18,142 nt of DNA from positions 1,017,043 to 1,035,184 of the forward strand of contig LSYV01000049.1 of NCBI GenBank assembly GCA_001584585.1. The letters run 5' to 3'. A model generated the notes under the pieces. The model saw nothing but the letters and a program-made list of their open reading frames with translations. It was not told the origin of the DNA and searched no databases. The position numbers were made by a program, and so were the translations under genes. Every line of letters starts with the position of its first letter. Position 1 is the stretch's first letter. The stretch is from Gonium pectorale. Lineage: Eukaryota > Chlorophyta > Chlorophyceae > Chlamydomonadales > Volvocaceae. Positions 1 through 12,000 of the stretch are shown in pieces.

Positions 1-5
1 ATCAG
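1..5 (+). CDS. 3' end of a preceding rung exon
   Basis: The first five bases end in TCAG and are followed by gtcaat, matching the Ser-Gly|gt ends of rung exons such as 673-759 and 3575-3661. The following intron would be 66 bases (6-71), close to other short introns here. This is the main sign that the gene continues to the left. Confidence 0.5.
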
Positions 6-3000
6 GTCAATACTGCTGGGGTTTCAANATTCGGGCACAGTTGACAAACTGGAGCCATTGCCTGTATGCAGGTGGAGCACTATATGTTTCTGGTAGACTA
101 AGTAACGTGTTATTAGCTGTGGAAGCACAATCTGCAGCAATCGTGCTAATGCTCACGGTATGTAGGCAGGGGCAAATTTATTACGTTAACTGCCCCATGC
201 ACATATCACTGAACCAAGCAGAGCACATCTTGCCCAAGATGCCACGGGTTAGGTTATGGAAGATTGTAAAACAACTAATGGCCTTTATTCAACGTGTCTT
301 AGCAAAACTAGGGTCCATGTAACCAGCTAGCCTTCAAGCTTATGTTAGCCTTTAAGCTTTATGAATGGTATAGTCCGTCCGTCCGTCCGTCCGTCCGTCC
401 GTCCGTCCAGCATAGATTTGGCAAGGAGGCTGGAAACTTGCAGCTGGGAGTTTCTCAGCACCCTCTTCAATCCAAAAACTAAAAGTTTACATTAAGGAAA
501 TCAATTGTGATTGTTGAAAGGGTTTGGGGTGACAGTGGGCTCTATACAAGGGTTAACCTCCAGAAACGTGGGAGGTCAAGCCCAAGACATACTGTTGACA
601 GCACATACACCAATGGCATTGCATTCATACTCGTCAACTCTTCCCACTTTGTATATGACCCAAACTTTGCAGGCGGTTCCATCTATGTTCTAAGTAACAT
701 GGACAACATAACTGTTGAAGGTGCAAGCAGCATAACGGGAAACAACGCCACTCAGTCAGGTTTGTGCTACTTAGTGGTGGGATTTCATAATCCCAGCATC
801 CTGCTGCTAATGGTATGCTTACGTACTCTGCATGCTGTTGGGTCAGTTACGTACTCACACACAGTTCACTGCAGCACCTCACAAGCACACATGTAGTGGC
901 TTTACAAGCAGATGTCTGCAGTTGACCCCATACACCCTTACCATAGGTGGAGCGATATTTGTTAGTGGTGTGTTTGGCAACCTCATAATAGATGGCCAAA
1001 GCTCAATCAGTGAGAACCATGCTGCGGGTGGTAACGGTGAGCAAATGCCATGTCAAGTAGTAGTACAGCACACAATGTCTGCCTGCACGTCAGCTTTATG
1101 TGTGACTGAGCTTGTTGTGGGCTTTGTCACTGAAGCCCTTGGCTGTGTGAAGTGCTGCAGACCATGCTATGGTCCCAATCAATTTTATTTCCATTCCATC
1201 TATCACTGCAGGTGGTGCAGTCTATTTCCGAGGGAATGGATCAAGCTTGATTGTGAAGGGGGCCAGTATGCTTGAGAACAACACCGCCCGTGGTGGAGGT
1301 CAGTTGTTATCGGTGAAAAGGGGGCCTGCTATGCCATGTCCTGGTCGCCCGGGCTTTACTGGCTTGCATCCTCTTCATCAAAGCCTAGCAGCACATGTGT
1401 ACATACGGCCGTGAACGTATCCTGAGCAGGTGGCGCCATATTTACGTACGGACAGTTGGACACCCTGGCTATCCAAGGCGCCAGTTCCCTTTCAAGAAAC
1501 TCTGCAGCTGATGATGGTATGTGCCATCGGCCAGTAGGTCACCTGGCTTTCCTTGTCTCTTGGATCCAAGCTGCCTTCAATCTTTTGCTTCAGGTGGTGC
1601 TGTTCACATTGGCCTTGGTTGTCAAGAACTTACAATTGATGGCAGCAGCTGGGTTATTGAGAACCGTTCAGGCAAAGACGGTACGTTTCTCGTGGCAATC
1701 CTGCATATAACTTTTGTTGTGCATGATACTACACGTTAGGGAAGCGTTATGGGAAAACCAATAGTCAAAGGGGCTTTACATCACCATGGACATCAGGACT
1801 GCACAGCTTGAAGGCATGCATGCCTGGTCTGAATCAAGTCTACTATGTGCCTGCGTACTACTAACAGCAGCGATGGCAAAGGCACGGTGATACTGAAGTG
1901 CATTCAGAAGTCTACGAATACCAAAGCCCTTTTTTTGCATGATATCCTGTTATTCTGTCTACTGCAGGTGGTGCAATCAAGATAGGCAGAAATCTGAAAT
2001 CACTGGTATTACAGGAAGCCAGCAACATTACTAGGAACAATGCTGGCTACTCAGGTATTATTGGAGCCTAGCACAATGAGCTCCCTGACCGTCCACCCAC
2101 AAGGTCCTTGCGTTTTGCTCTTTCATTCAACATCCATCTGACAGCAGTATGCTGACAATTAGATTAATGGGGGAAGCCCATACACATTTTATTCCCCTTG
2201 CCCATTCTATGTCCCTCCTCTACACCCTCCAACAAACGCCATAGGTGGCGCCATTCTGATAAACGGCACTGTACAACGTTTACATGTTGCAAATGGGAGC
2301 ATCATTTCGGAAAATGTTGCAGTGAAGAGAGGTTTGTCCTGTGCATAGAATAACATGGCTGACTGCGTATTGTGACATTGCTTGCTGGCTACGAGTTGCC
2401 CCTTCAGGTGGTGCTATGTGTATCCTTGGAAGCCACCTCTTGAGTCTAATTGTTTCTGAAAGCACAGTTATCGCAAATCAAGTGACCAGTGGTGATGGTG
2501 AGGCATGCTCCAGGAGTAATGCTGCTTCAGTCATTTGTTCATGCTGCATATTGTAGCTGTTTACCTGCCCTGCATTTCCTGCATGATGGTCCTGCTTACT
2601 AATAAAGAGCGTGCTTGACCACGTAACAGGGGGTGTCTTGTATATCAATGGCACCATCAGCAGTATAAGTGTCTTATCTGCAAGCATGGTCAGCCATAAT
2701 GTAGCAGACAATGGCAATGGTGAGGTTGTAAATCTGGATCTCCTGCAAGTGGTGCAAGCACATCCACGGAGTATCAATTGCTTGGGACCATATCCATTCT
2801 CTTTGCCGAGTTCTCGAAAGATGTACTGCCGCACACAGACACACGCCTTACCTTTCTTGCCTTCCTGTTGCCAGGTGGTTTCATCTATACAAACGGGGAT
2901 GTGCCAGACATGTTTATAGGTGGAGGAAGCACGATCAGTGGTAATACTGCAAGTAAAGGTGACAAACTATGTATAGTCATGCACCACCCCTGCATTCTAC

Positions 3001-6000
3001 ACCACCCATGCACTTAAAAGGCTTTTAGGAATAAGAAATGTGGCATATGGTAGGAGATGGGCTGTTGGCAGTATCCATTCCCCTGAAATCCAAATGTGTG
3101 CAGTGAGATGAGGCTGTTATAGTCAAGGTCATTGCATCCATACGTTTGCGCATGAGTAATCTTGGTCAATGTTCACCCTCCTTGTTCAGGTGGCGCCGTC
3201 TACATTGTGAACATGGCAAATACCATGACCCTACAAGATGGCAGCAGGATCATGGGAAACATGGCACAGGAATCAGGTATGCTGATGCAGAGCGACACAG
3301 TACACGGTGAATTGAAATAACTGGGTTTAAACTGACAGACAGTGGTCCTTGCTGCAACCCATGAACAGGTGGTGCAATATACATAAGCGGTGCATTAGCA
3401 ATGTTACGTATTGACACTGGAAGCTCAATCAGTAGGAACATGGCAGCATTGAAAGATGGTAAGCCTTGCATGTTCTGAAATATTGGGCTTCACAGTAGTG
3501 TGTTGCACGTGTGGCTGCCCAGTACAGCAGACCGAGAAGGCGCCAAGACCAATACCTGCAACGTTTCCTCATAGGTGGAGCGGTCTTTGTTGGGGGACAG
3601 CTGGAGAATCTGACAACCCACAGATTTAGCACAATATCAGGAAACAGTGCTGGTGATTCAGGTTCGTGTGACCGTATCATAACAATGAGATACACTCCAG
3701 TATCACCTCGACATACAGAGTTCCTGTTGGTCGAGCTGCAACCTTTCTTACCATTGCACTAGTTTACAACAGACATCCATACACAGGTGGAGCCATTTAT
3801 GTACACAGCACCATGTTAAGCCTGGACCTGGACAACAGAAGCTCAATAACAGGAAACCTTGCTCAGAGAGGTGGGATGCATTGATTGAATGTAGCAAAGC
3901 TCCTGTTTGTGCTGTAGATCAAGATACCGTTTGAACAGCAATGGCACCATGCACCACACCGTTCAACATAATGTGCCTAAACAACAGGCGGGGCTATCTA
4001 CATCCTTCGCAACTTGCTTTACCTGAGAGTAGGTGGTGGAAGCTCAGTGAGCAGCAATCAGGCAGATAGAGGTAAGGAAAGGCACTGGATACTGGCTCAT
4101 TTCTATTTGTGCAAGTCCTGACAACCGTTGAGCAGATTGTGAGCACAAGCCCTTGGTTGCATTTCAGACAGGAGTGATGGGTCACTGTATTCAATCACTG
4201 GAAAGTACCTTCCCATAGATAGCAGTCCTTTGATTAATGAATAATGAACGATTGTAAGTGCAAACCCAAACCTACATGCGTGCAGGTGGAGCAGTCTTTG
4301 TGGGAGATCAAGTGATGAACTTGACCATTTATGGAGCCAGTTATATATCCAATAACATAGCCAGCTCTTCAGGTGTTTGCAATAACGTCAGGGTATGGGA
4401 ATCTTTTTGGGACTTGTGTGCACCCAAAATGCACGTGTGAGGATTGTATAATATACAGGCAAACACAAGGAGCCCCCAATGGGTTAGCATGGGATGCTGT
4501 CCCAGAATGGCACACTTTAGCCCTTGCAGCCCTTGATTGCTCAACATGACAGAGTGAAGTGCAGAGTTTCGCAAGGTCCTGCTGTCCTGCATGACAGGCC
4601 TCCTGCATGAACCCTGCATGCCCCTGCTTGTACACTGCATGACAGCCACCATAATCGTAGGTATACACTTCACCAGTGGCACCCTTGCACACCTGTCATG
4701 CAATCACTACTTGAGGATGATCCTTGCAATGATAGGAATCCGGGTGATAGTCGGGCAACTGGTTAGCCAGCCATAGCAAAGGATCTTAATATACAGCTGG
4801 ATGGGATTCAAGCTCTGGACCTGATCAAGCCTTTCCAGAATTGTGCCCTTGCTTGTATTGTCTATGCATAGTTGTGTTTGGTGTGAAGAATGGAAGTGTG
4901 AGCCGAGAGTCCTTTACTGTGTTCTTTGCAAGGCTAGTTAACCCACCAATTCCTACTAACTGCAAACATACAGTATCTGAAAATAGTGTCTCACACGGTG
5001 CCTCTTCGTGCAGGTGATGTGACCGTTCGACTCCATCACAAAAGGACATGACAACCAACTAATGATCACCTGAGCTTTATTTTGAGGCTTGGATATGCTT
5101 TCGTCGCCACACAACCCAACATAGTCGTTTATTGGGTGTGGTGACATTGTACTGCTGAGCCGTGCTGCATAGTTGCTGGCCGCAGAGTCCCTAGTTGCAG
5201 AGTCATACATGTAACCAGTGCTGCTCTGGACATGCTGTACAGAACCACTTGCTTGTCCATGCCTCAATGCCCAGCTATTAACGGGCCCCATGCTGCAACA
5301 CCTTTTGCAGGTGGTGTTCTGTATGCCAGCAATGGACTTTTGAGTCTGGCAGTGGATGATGCGAGTATCATTAGTAGTAATCAAGCTGAGACTGGTGACG
5401 GTAAGCAGTTGGACACCTGAAAGTGTGCTCCAGACAGTGCTGATGGCCTCCAGGACATGCAGGTGGTGTAATTTATGCCAATAATAAACAAACCAATCTG
5501 ACATCTTCAGTCCGTGGCAGAAGTAAAATCATTGACAATCAAGCCATGTATGGTGCCGGTGAGAGGATGCCTTTTTAATTATTTGCATCAGCTTCACCTT
5601 GCCCTTTGAATCAGCGCTTACACTGCATGCTAAACCATGGCAACAGGTGGTGTCATTTACATTAACGGCAGTGTATCAGCCATGGTTGTACATGCTCAGA
5701 CCTCCATCATGGGCAATCACGCTGAACGTGGTAGACTATATGGCTTCCAGCACTGCCTAATAGATGGGACTGCTTGCTATGTACTTCCATTAAATAAATG
5801 CCAACCTCATTCACTCGCAGGTGGCGTTCTATGCGTCAGCAAATTGTTACATTCTCTGGCTGTACATGGTTCCTGCAACATTTTTGGAAACAGTGCTAGT
5901 GACTCAGGTATCGCCCTTATTTGCCCCATTCTTGCGGGGACAAGATTTAGCATGCTGTCATCATGAGTGGGACAAAAGATTTACCTGGGCTTCACTCACG

Positions 6001-9000
6001 GAACACGTGCACCTACCCTAACACAGGCGGAGTAGTTTTTGCTGGCATCATCTTACATGTCACCATAGATGATGGCAGCTCTGTATCTGGAAACCGTGCA
6101 TACAGTGGTTCTGGTGAGAGGCATAAGTGTTCTAATTGAGTAGCAACCTCCTACAGTTATATCCAAACCAGCCTGCTAAACTAGCCCACGAGAGTATCCA
6201 CAGGATAACCATCATGTTCCTCTGCAATGCAGGTGGCGCACTGTTTGTTGCAAATAAGGCAGATGTGGTTACAATACAAGGTGACAGTAATATTTCGGGC
6301 AACAGTGCTGGTGGTTCAGGTACGGTCCAGACTGGAAGGGGTTTGCAAGGCGTGGGGCATGGGGGCACAGGGGAGCTAATTACATTGGCAACTGGGCGCA
6401 TTCAGTACGCATACAAGGAGCCAGCTTGTTGTTGGGCAACAGTGCTGGTGATGCAGGTTAGGATGTTTGGGAGGGGACATGTATCTGTGTTTGGATATCA
6501 GCATGTGAGGCCATCCGTCTTAGGTTGGTTGGTGCATTAAGATGTTGAACGGAGGCACTTCCATTTAAGCCCTTGCCCAATGACCTGCGTTGCTGGGATA
6601 GGGGGTGCTGTGTATAGCCCGGACTAGAGTTTCAACTGTACATGCCATCAGTTATAGATCCATGCATGTTGATTACAGGCGGCGCTGTGTTTGTAGCCAA
6701 CGAGATAGCATCCATGACAATAGAAAACGCCACCATCTCAGGAAATTCTGCAAAAGGCAATGGTACGTGTGTGGCTGGCAACATCTTTGCCAGTACAATC
6801 TAAGCAGTAATCTGGTACCATCTGGTTATAACATCTTGCTGCAGGGGGGGCTATTTCTGCGAACAGAATCATCAGCTTGGATGTAGAGCTTGGAAGTACT
6901 ATAACCAACAACAGTGCTGGTGGTGATGGTGGCTGCATATCCACTTATGCAGCGGATTCCCTGAAAGTTTCATCCAGCACAGTCTCAGAGAACATAGCTG
7001 GAGGCTCAGGTGGCATAATTGCTGTCCGGTATCCATTCAACAATTTACTGATCTCTGAAGCAAACATTCTGAAGAATGTGGCCAGGACAGGCAGCGGGGG
7101 GGCTGTCAGTGTCAGCATATACTGGCAGGTGCAGTGGCCCTGACTATCTGTTCATCCAGTCCACACAATCACTAGATTCACAGCTGCTTCCCATTTTATG
7201 CATGCACAGGACCTCCCTACATATATGCACTCCTTCCTGTGGGAAATAAGGCCTGGCTCTGAGTTTCAGTACAACACCGCCTATCTGCATGGAGGAGCAG
7301 TGAGTGTAGAAGCACAGGGCGAGGTGCCTGCTGAAGCTGGAAACAACGTCAAGCTTATTACCATGAAGGTGCAGATACAGTAAGCCACAGGGCTGCTGGA
7401 GGTTCACCATTTGGTAAAACCATTGTTATGTCGCAGGTACTCATCCATGCATCTCGCTTCCTCGCCAATGACGTCAAGGGTAGTGGTGGTGCACTTCACA
7501 TAAAGTGGCCTGGCATTGAAGCTTTCCATGTAGAAGTAGATATCCAAAACAGTTCCTTCGCCAATAATACAGCTGGCACAACAGTGGATCAAGCAATTCC
7601 TATACCTGCCGGTGATGGGGGCGCCATCACCATCATGGTCAGGCCAGTTAGCAATCATCCTTTGCTGCACAACGTCAGCTCACCTACTATACCTCTTGAG
7701 CATGCACGGAAGCTCGTGGCTGAGCACTCAGCCACTTCCAGCTGCCTCCTGCGAGTCCTGGGATCTGAGTTTGTGAGCAACACATGTCAAGGCAGCGGTG
7801 GGGCCATTGCATCAACATCCTGTGCCACAGTCGTTATAGGCTGCAGTCTTCAGAACAACCTCGCCAAGCTGGACGGAGGTGCTCTGCACGTTGATAATGC
7901 ATTGTGCAACATAGCTTCCTCTACACTATCGTCCAACAATGCCAAAGGGCGGGGTGGCGCCATGTACATCGATCCAAAAAGCTTCAAGATGAGAATTGAC
8001 TTGGTATCCTTGTCATCAAATTCTGCAATGCAAGGCGGGGCCATCTATGTGTCTGCTGGGGACGCTATTAATAGCTTCCTCGACATTACAGCAGAAGGAA
8101 ATCGTGCAGCAACCAATGGAGGGGCCGTGGCCATCAGTTGCAATCGTGGATTAGGCTTGGAGGCTGCCTGTAGCCCCAGGGCAGCATTGGAGATCAGGCG
8201 AGCCAACCTTACTGCCAACATCGCAGAAAACGGCCATGGTGGTGCCGTGTATGGATGCGGTACCTCCCTTCACATTCATGACAGCAACTTAATGGGAAAT
8301 GCTGCTTTGTTGGCTGGTGGCGGCAGTTTGGCTGTTGTTGGCTGTGATATTGCTGTACTGGCGAACAGCAGCTTGCAAAGCAGTACTGCAGCTATTGGTG
8401 GTGGCATCTATGCAGAATCTTGTGACCACATCCAGGTCCAAAACTGCTCAATTTCAGCCAACTATGCGACAAGAGCGGGTGGTGGAGCTTTCTTGATGGG
8501 CCCTACAGCTGACAACAGTTTCATATCAACACCTGTAGTACCATCAGCAGCTACCCCTACGGTGGTATTTTTCAATACAATCATAAAGGGGAACGTTGCA
8601 TTGAAGTCAGATATCTACACACGTTTTAATGGCCATGGTGGCGGCATCTTTGCTGCAGGAAACATCTCAATCATTCTTAGCCACTGCTCCTTTGCGAAAT
8701 CGAATGGTGCACTGGCAGGGGCGGCACTAGCATCTGTCCAGACATGCCATCCACTTCAAAGAAACATAACTTGGGACTTCAATAGACTTGCGGCTCTCGC
8801 ACAGGTACATAGTAAGTAGGATCTATCTGCCTATACGAAGTTAGAACTGAAGCAGCGCCAGCAGTACAAAAGAAAGTAAACATCAACACCACAGGAAATT
8901 GATCATATTCCATCTTTGCCTGCAGCCTGATGTAATGGATGCATTTGGCCCAATTGACAACTGCTGGCCGCTGTTGTTGCACGAGACACGCTTGGCAAGG

Positions 9001-12000
9001 CACACAGGGGATGTTGAAGCATAATACCATGCATTCAAATGCCATCCCATTTATTGTTATGGATGGTGTTGCAAAGTGTGCAACAGCAGTGACCTTGCTC
9101 TGATAATGCAATGTTTTCCTGCAGGCCAGTACTGTGTGGCTGCAGGACCCATTGGCACCATCCCTTCAAGCTTGGTGCACATTCAGCCTAGAAGCAGGGT
9201 ATCCATCCCAAAGTTTACAAGATGCCCTGGGGCAATGCATGGACAGAGAAGGCCAGACGACCCTGCTGAATGATGGCAATATGATTGATGGGCTCCCAGC
9301 TGTGCTGGTTCCTGAGGTCCTCCCGCATGAGCTCCAAGCCGGGATGCAGTACAGCTTTTCCGCACGGCTGTGCAACAGCCTGGGGCAGACCATGAAAGCA
9401 GGTGAGGATGATGTGTGCCGTATCCCCAAGATCATTGCTGGGTTTGTTGCTGCTTTTCACATCAACATCCCTGCTGCTGGTATTACCACAGACTACGTGA
9501 ACATCTTCACTATGCTGGTTGAGCTCTCAATTACCCCTGTCAGCCGTACCAGCTCCAGCCCAGTGCGCCTGGATACTGGCATCAGTGGCTCTTTGACAGT
9601 GAGAGCCGTTGATGGGCAGGCCGGCTGGCCTTACATAGTGGCTCGAGGCTGGCCAGGTGCCTACCAGCTGTTTTTTAACGCTGTGAGCACCTCTGAAAGC
9701 ACATATGTAAAGGTGCGGGAGATGTGTACCATGCATGCGTGCATTTTGATGCACTAGCCGTGAACATAAACTATCTGCAGGTTGTGGCACCAACTTGGCC
9801 CCTAAACATCACTAGATGCCGGCGTGGAGAGGTCCCTGACCTTAGCTGGGCACAAGAGTCGGACGTGGCTGCATCATGGATAGGGTGTGGCAGCTGTGAT
9901 CGGAACCGCTTTAGCCTGTGGGATGATGATAGGCCGACCCTTGAGGAGCTAGGCGGCCTTAATACCTCTCAGTACTTTAAGGTATGAGCACCTCCTGCCA
10001 GCTGGGATGATACTTAATTATTTGTTGGGTCTAGCTGTTGTTGCTGTATGTTGTTGGGTCTAGCTTTTGTTGCTAAACCATAGTAAAGGATGTTGGATAG
10101 CTGTGATTTATAATCTCTTCATGCGTAGCCTATCCCACTGACCGCTGACAAGAACAACCTCAAATTGCGCACATGCAGGCCTGGGTGCAGAACAGCACGA
10201 AGATACGAACTGGAAGCATGGGCTGTCTGAGCTGTCCAGCACATACTGAGTGCTTCGGTGGCGCCGTTCTGGTTCCAAATCCAGGTGGATCCAGGGTTTA
10301 TGGCAGGCAGTTTTTGTAATCAGTCCGTATATATAGTCATGAATGCCCTGCACTGAGTCATGGCTGCACAAACTTTGATCTATGCACAGGTTACTGGCAC
10401 TCGGCCCCTGACTCTGCCAAGTCACATCGCTGTCCCAAGAGTGAAGCGTGTGGAGCAGGCTTCATGTCCACTCAACACAACAGCCTCGGGCCTCAAGACT
10501 GGGCGCCCATTCCACCTGATCTTCAGGTATGGAGGTATGGGTAGGTGGCCTTGCCCTGTTATTCAAGTCCATGTGTAACCCATGGCCGGGCAACGGGTGC
10601 ATGTCGTCTAAGAGAAGGTAGGAAATCAGAACAATGAGCCAGGTCCATGTTCTTCGTGCATTGTGAATTGCATTTATTTCTTGCAGGTGTTTTCTGCTCG
10701 AGGTGGAGAGCTTCTAGTAATGCCCACTGGAGGTCCTCCAAACAAGGGTGTTTACCTGGCCTTGACTACATACCCTGCGGGCAGGCACAACAACAATGAC
10801 TGGGCATCTCTGGCTGATGAGGCCTCAAGCATGGACGCTCGAAGCGGTGCACTTGCATTGTGTCAGAGGCTGGGCCATCTGCATGACGGCTTTAGAGCTC
10901 CACACGGATTGGGAGAGGAGTTCCCCGGGCATGCAAGCATCCTCAACAGCACATATATATTCGTTGCCAACTCTAGTTGGGTGTTGGAGTTCCCCAAGTT
11001 CCTGGAACTGATGTCACATTGTGCCAATATGTGGCGGTCAAGGCTTGCGCAAAATGACAACAGTGCCAACAGTGCATCAATTTTATTGGCTCTTACAACT
11101 GCCTATCAGCAGCTGCAGTGCGCCCCCGGCTACACGAGCCACCTGTGTGCGGCGTGCCAGCCAGGGCATTTCATCAACGCTGAGTTTGTATGCAGGTGGG
11201 TGTAGGTTTTCTCATGTTGCTGTCCTTGGTAGCTCTCAGCTTGTCACGATTACTACTTATGCAAGTGGAGCGTTACCCTGTCGGTACACAGGAGGTAGCT
11301 GTCATGCCGTATCTTTTCCCATTAAAGCAGTGATTTGATTGAAGTTGTTCCCCTGCTGAGCCCGTACACAGGAGCTGCCCAGCCCTGATGAAGAACGCCA
11401 CACTTGCCGGTCTGGCCTTCCTCGGTGGCTTAGCTCTGGTGCTGTTTGCACTCTTTAACAACCTCAAAGAGAACTACAACGATGATGAAGAGCCCAATGA
11501 CGGTGGTAGCAAGGCTGATATGCCATCTGCAGGCGACCTGTTGAAGGTCAGAATGGATTGCGTGTACTGATTAGGCTGACATGGCTTGCTGAAGCACATT
11601 CATGCACGCATGCAGTCCAGTAGCCACACTGCCAATCATGCTTGGACTGTTGCCTTGTTTGGCATCAATAGTGTATCCTGCCCGCGGGCACTGGGTCTTT
11701 ACCCGCATACAGGTGGCCATCATCCACGCCCAGTACTACGTTATCATCCTGCGCCTTCCCGTTACCTATCCCAGCGTCATGTTTGGCCTGTCTGGGATCC
11801 TCAGTGCCATGACAGGCGCTGAGAGTGCTGTCGCCTTCAGCTACAGCTGCTTCAATCCCAACCAGGCCAGCAGCGGCCAGGCGCACAGTCAGCTCTTGGG
11901 GGCCCTGCTGGTGCCTTTTGCTATTACGGCAACAAGCCTCGCCCTCTGGGCACTACGGTACGTGCCGCACAATTGGTATTCGATGAGCCCCAGTAAACAC

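Larger units (their letters stand above)
72..1680 (+). repeat. Beta-helix mini-exon array, part A (6 exons)
   Basis: Exons are 72-157 (86 bases, frame broken), 673-759 (87), 947-1036 (90), 1212-1298 (87), 1430-1516 (87) and 1594-1680 (87). Each begins after AG with GTGG, GCGG or similar, completing a glycine codon left open by the previous exon, and ends in G before GT: phase 1 on both sides. Rungs open with GGSIYVLS, GGAIFVSG, GGAVYFRG, GGAIFTYG and GGAVHIGL and close with ITGNNATQSG, ISENHAAGGNG, LENNTARGGG, LSRNSAADDG and IENRSGKDG. These match the GGA[I/V] and xxN-A signatures of Chlam_PMP beta-helix repeats. Introns are 515, 187, 175, 131 and 77 bases. Few cysteines occur, so the stalk does not depend on disulfides. 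Confidence 0.85.

Noticed and set aside
1860..1895. Possible rung-exon ending (N-S-S-D-G-K-G) in intron 1681-1967
   Set aside because: There is no upstream rung sequence in the same frame and no convincing donor, so it is too short to separate from chance.
4956..5504. Minus-strand open frame of 182 codons
   Set aside because: It runs antisense across a well-supported rung exon (5311-5400) and part of the next, and has no recognisable protein features.
72..6762. Regularly spaced GGTGGTGC-like motifs that look like a repeat-spacer array
   Set aside because: The motif is the splice acceptor plus the Gly-Gly-Ala codons of each rung. Spacing is irregular, copies differ, and the intervals encode protein or are introns. 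It is not a CRISPR array.
6320..7436. Introner-like shared intron sequence
   Set aside because: Comparing introns by eye here and elsewhere in the gene, I saw no shared body sequence beyond splice signals. A systematic alignment could change this.
72..8804. Bacterial origin (chlamydial Pmp autotransporter)
   Set aside because: The coding sequence is split by dozens of GT-AG introns, there is no autotransporter barrel, and the C terminus is a eukaryote-style multi-pass membrane domain.
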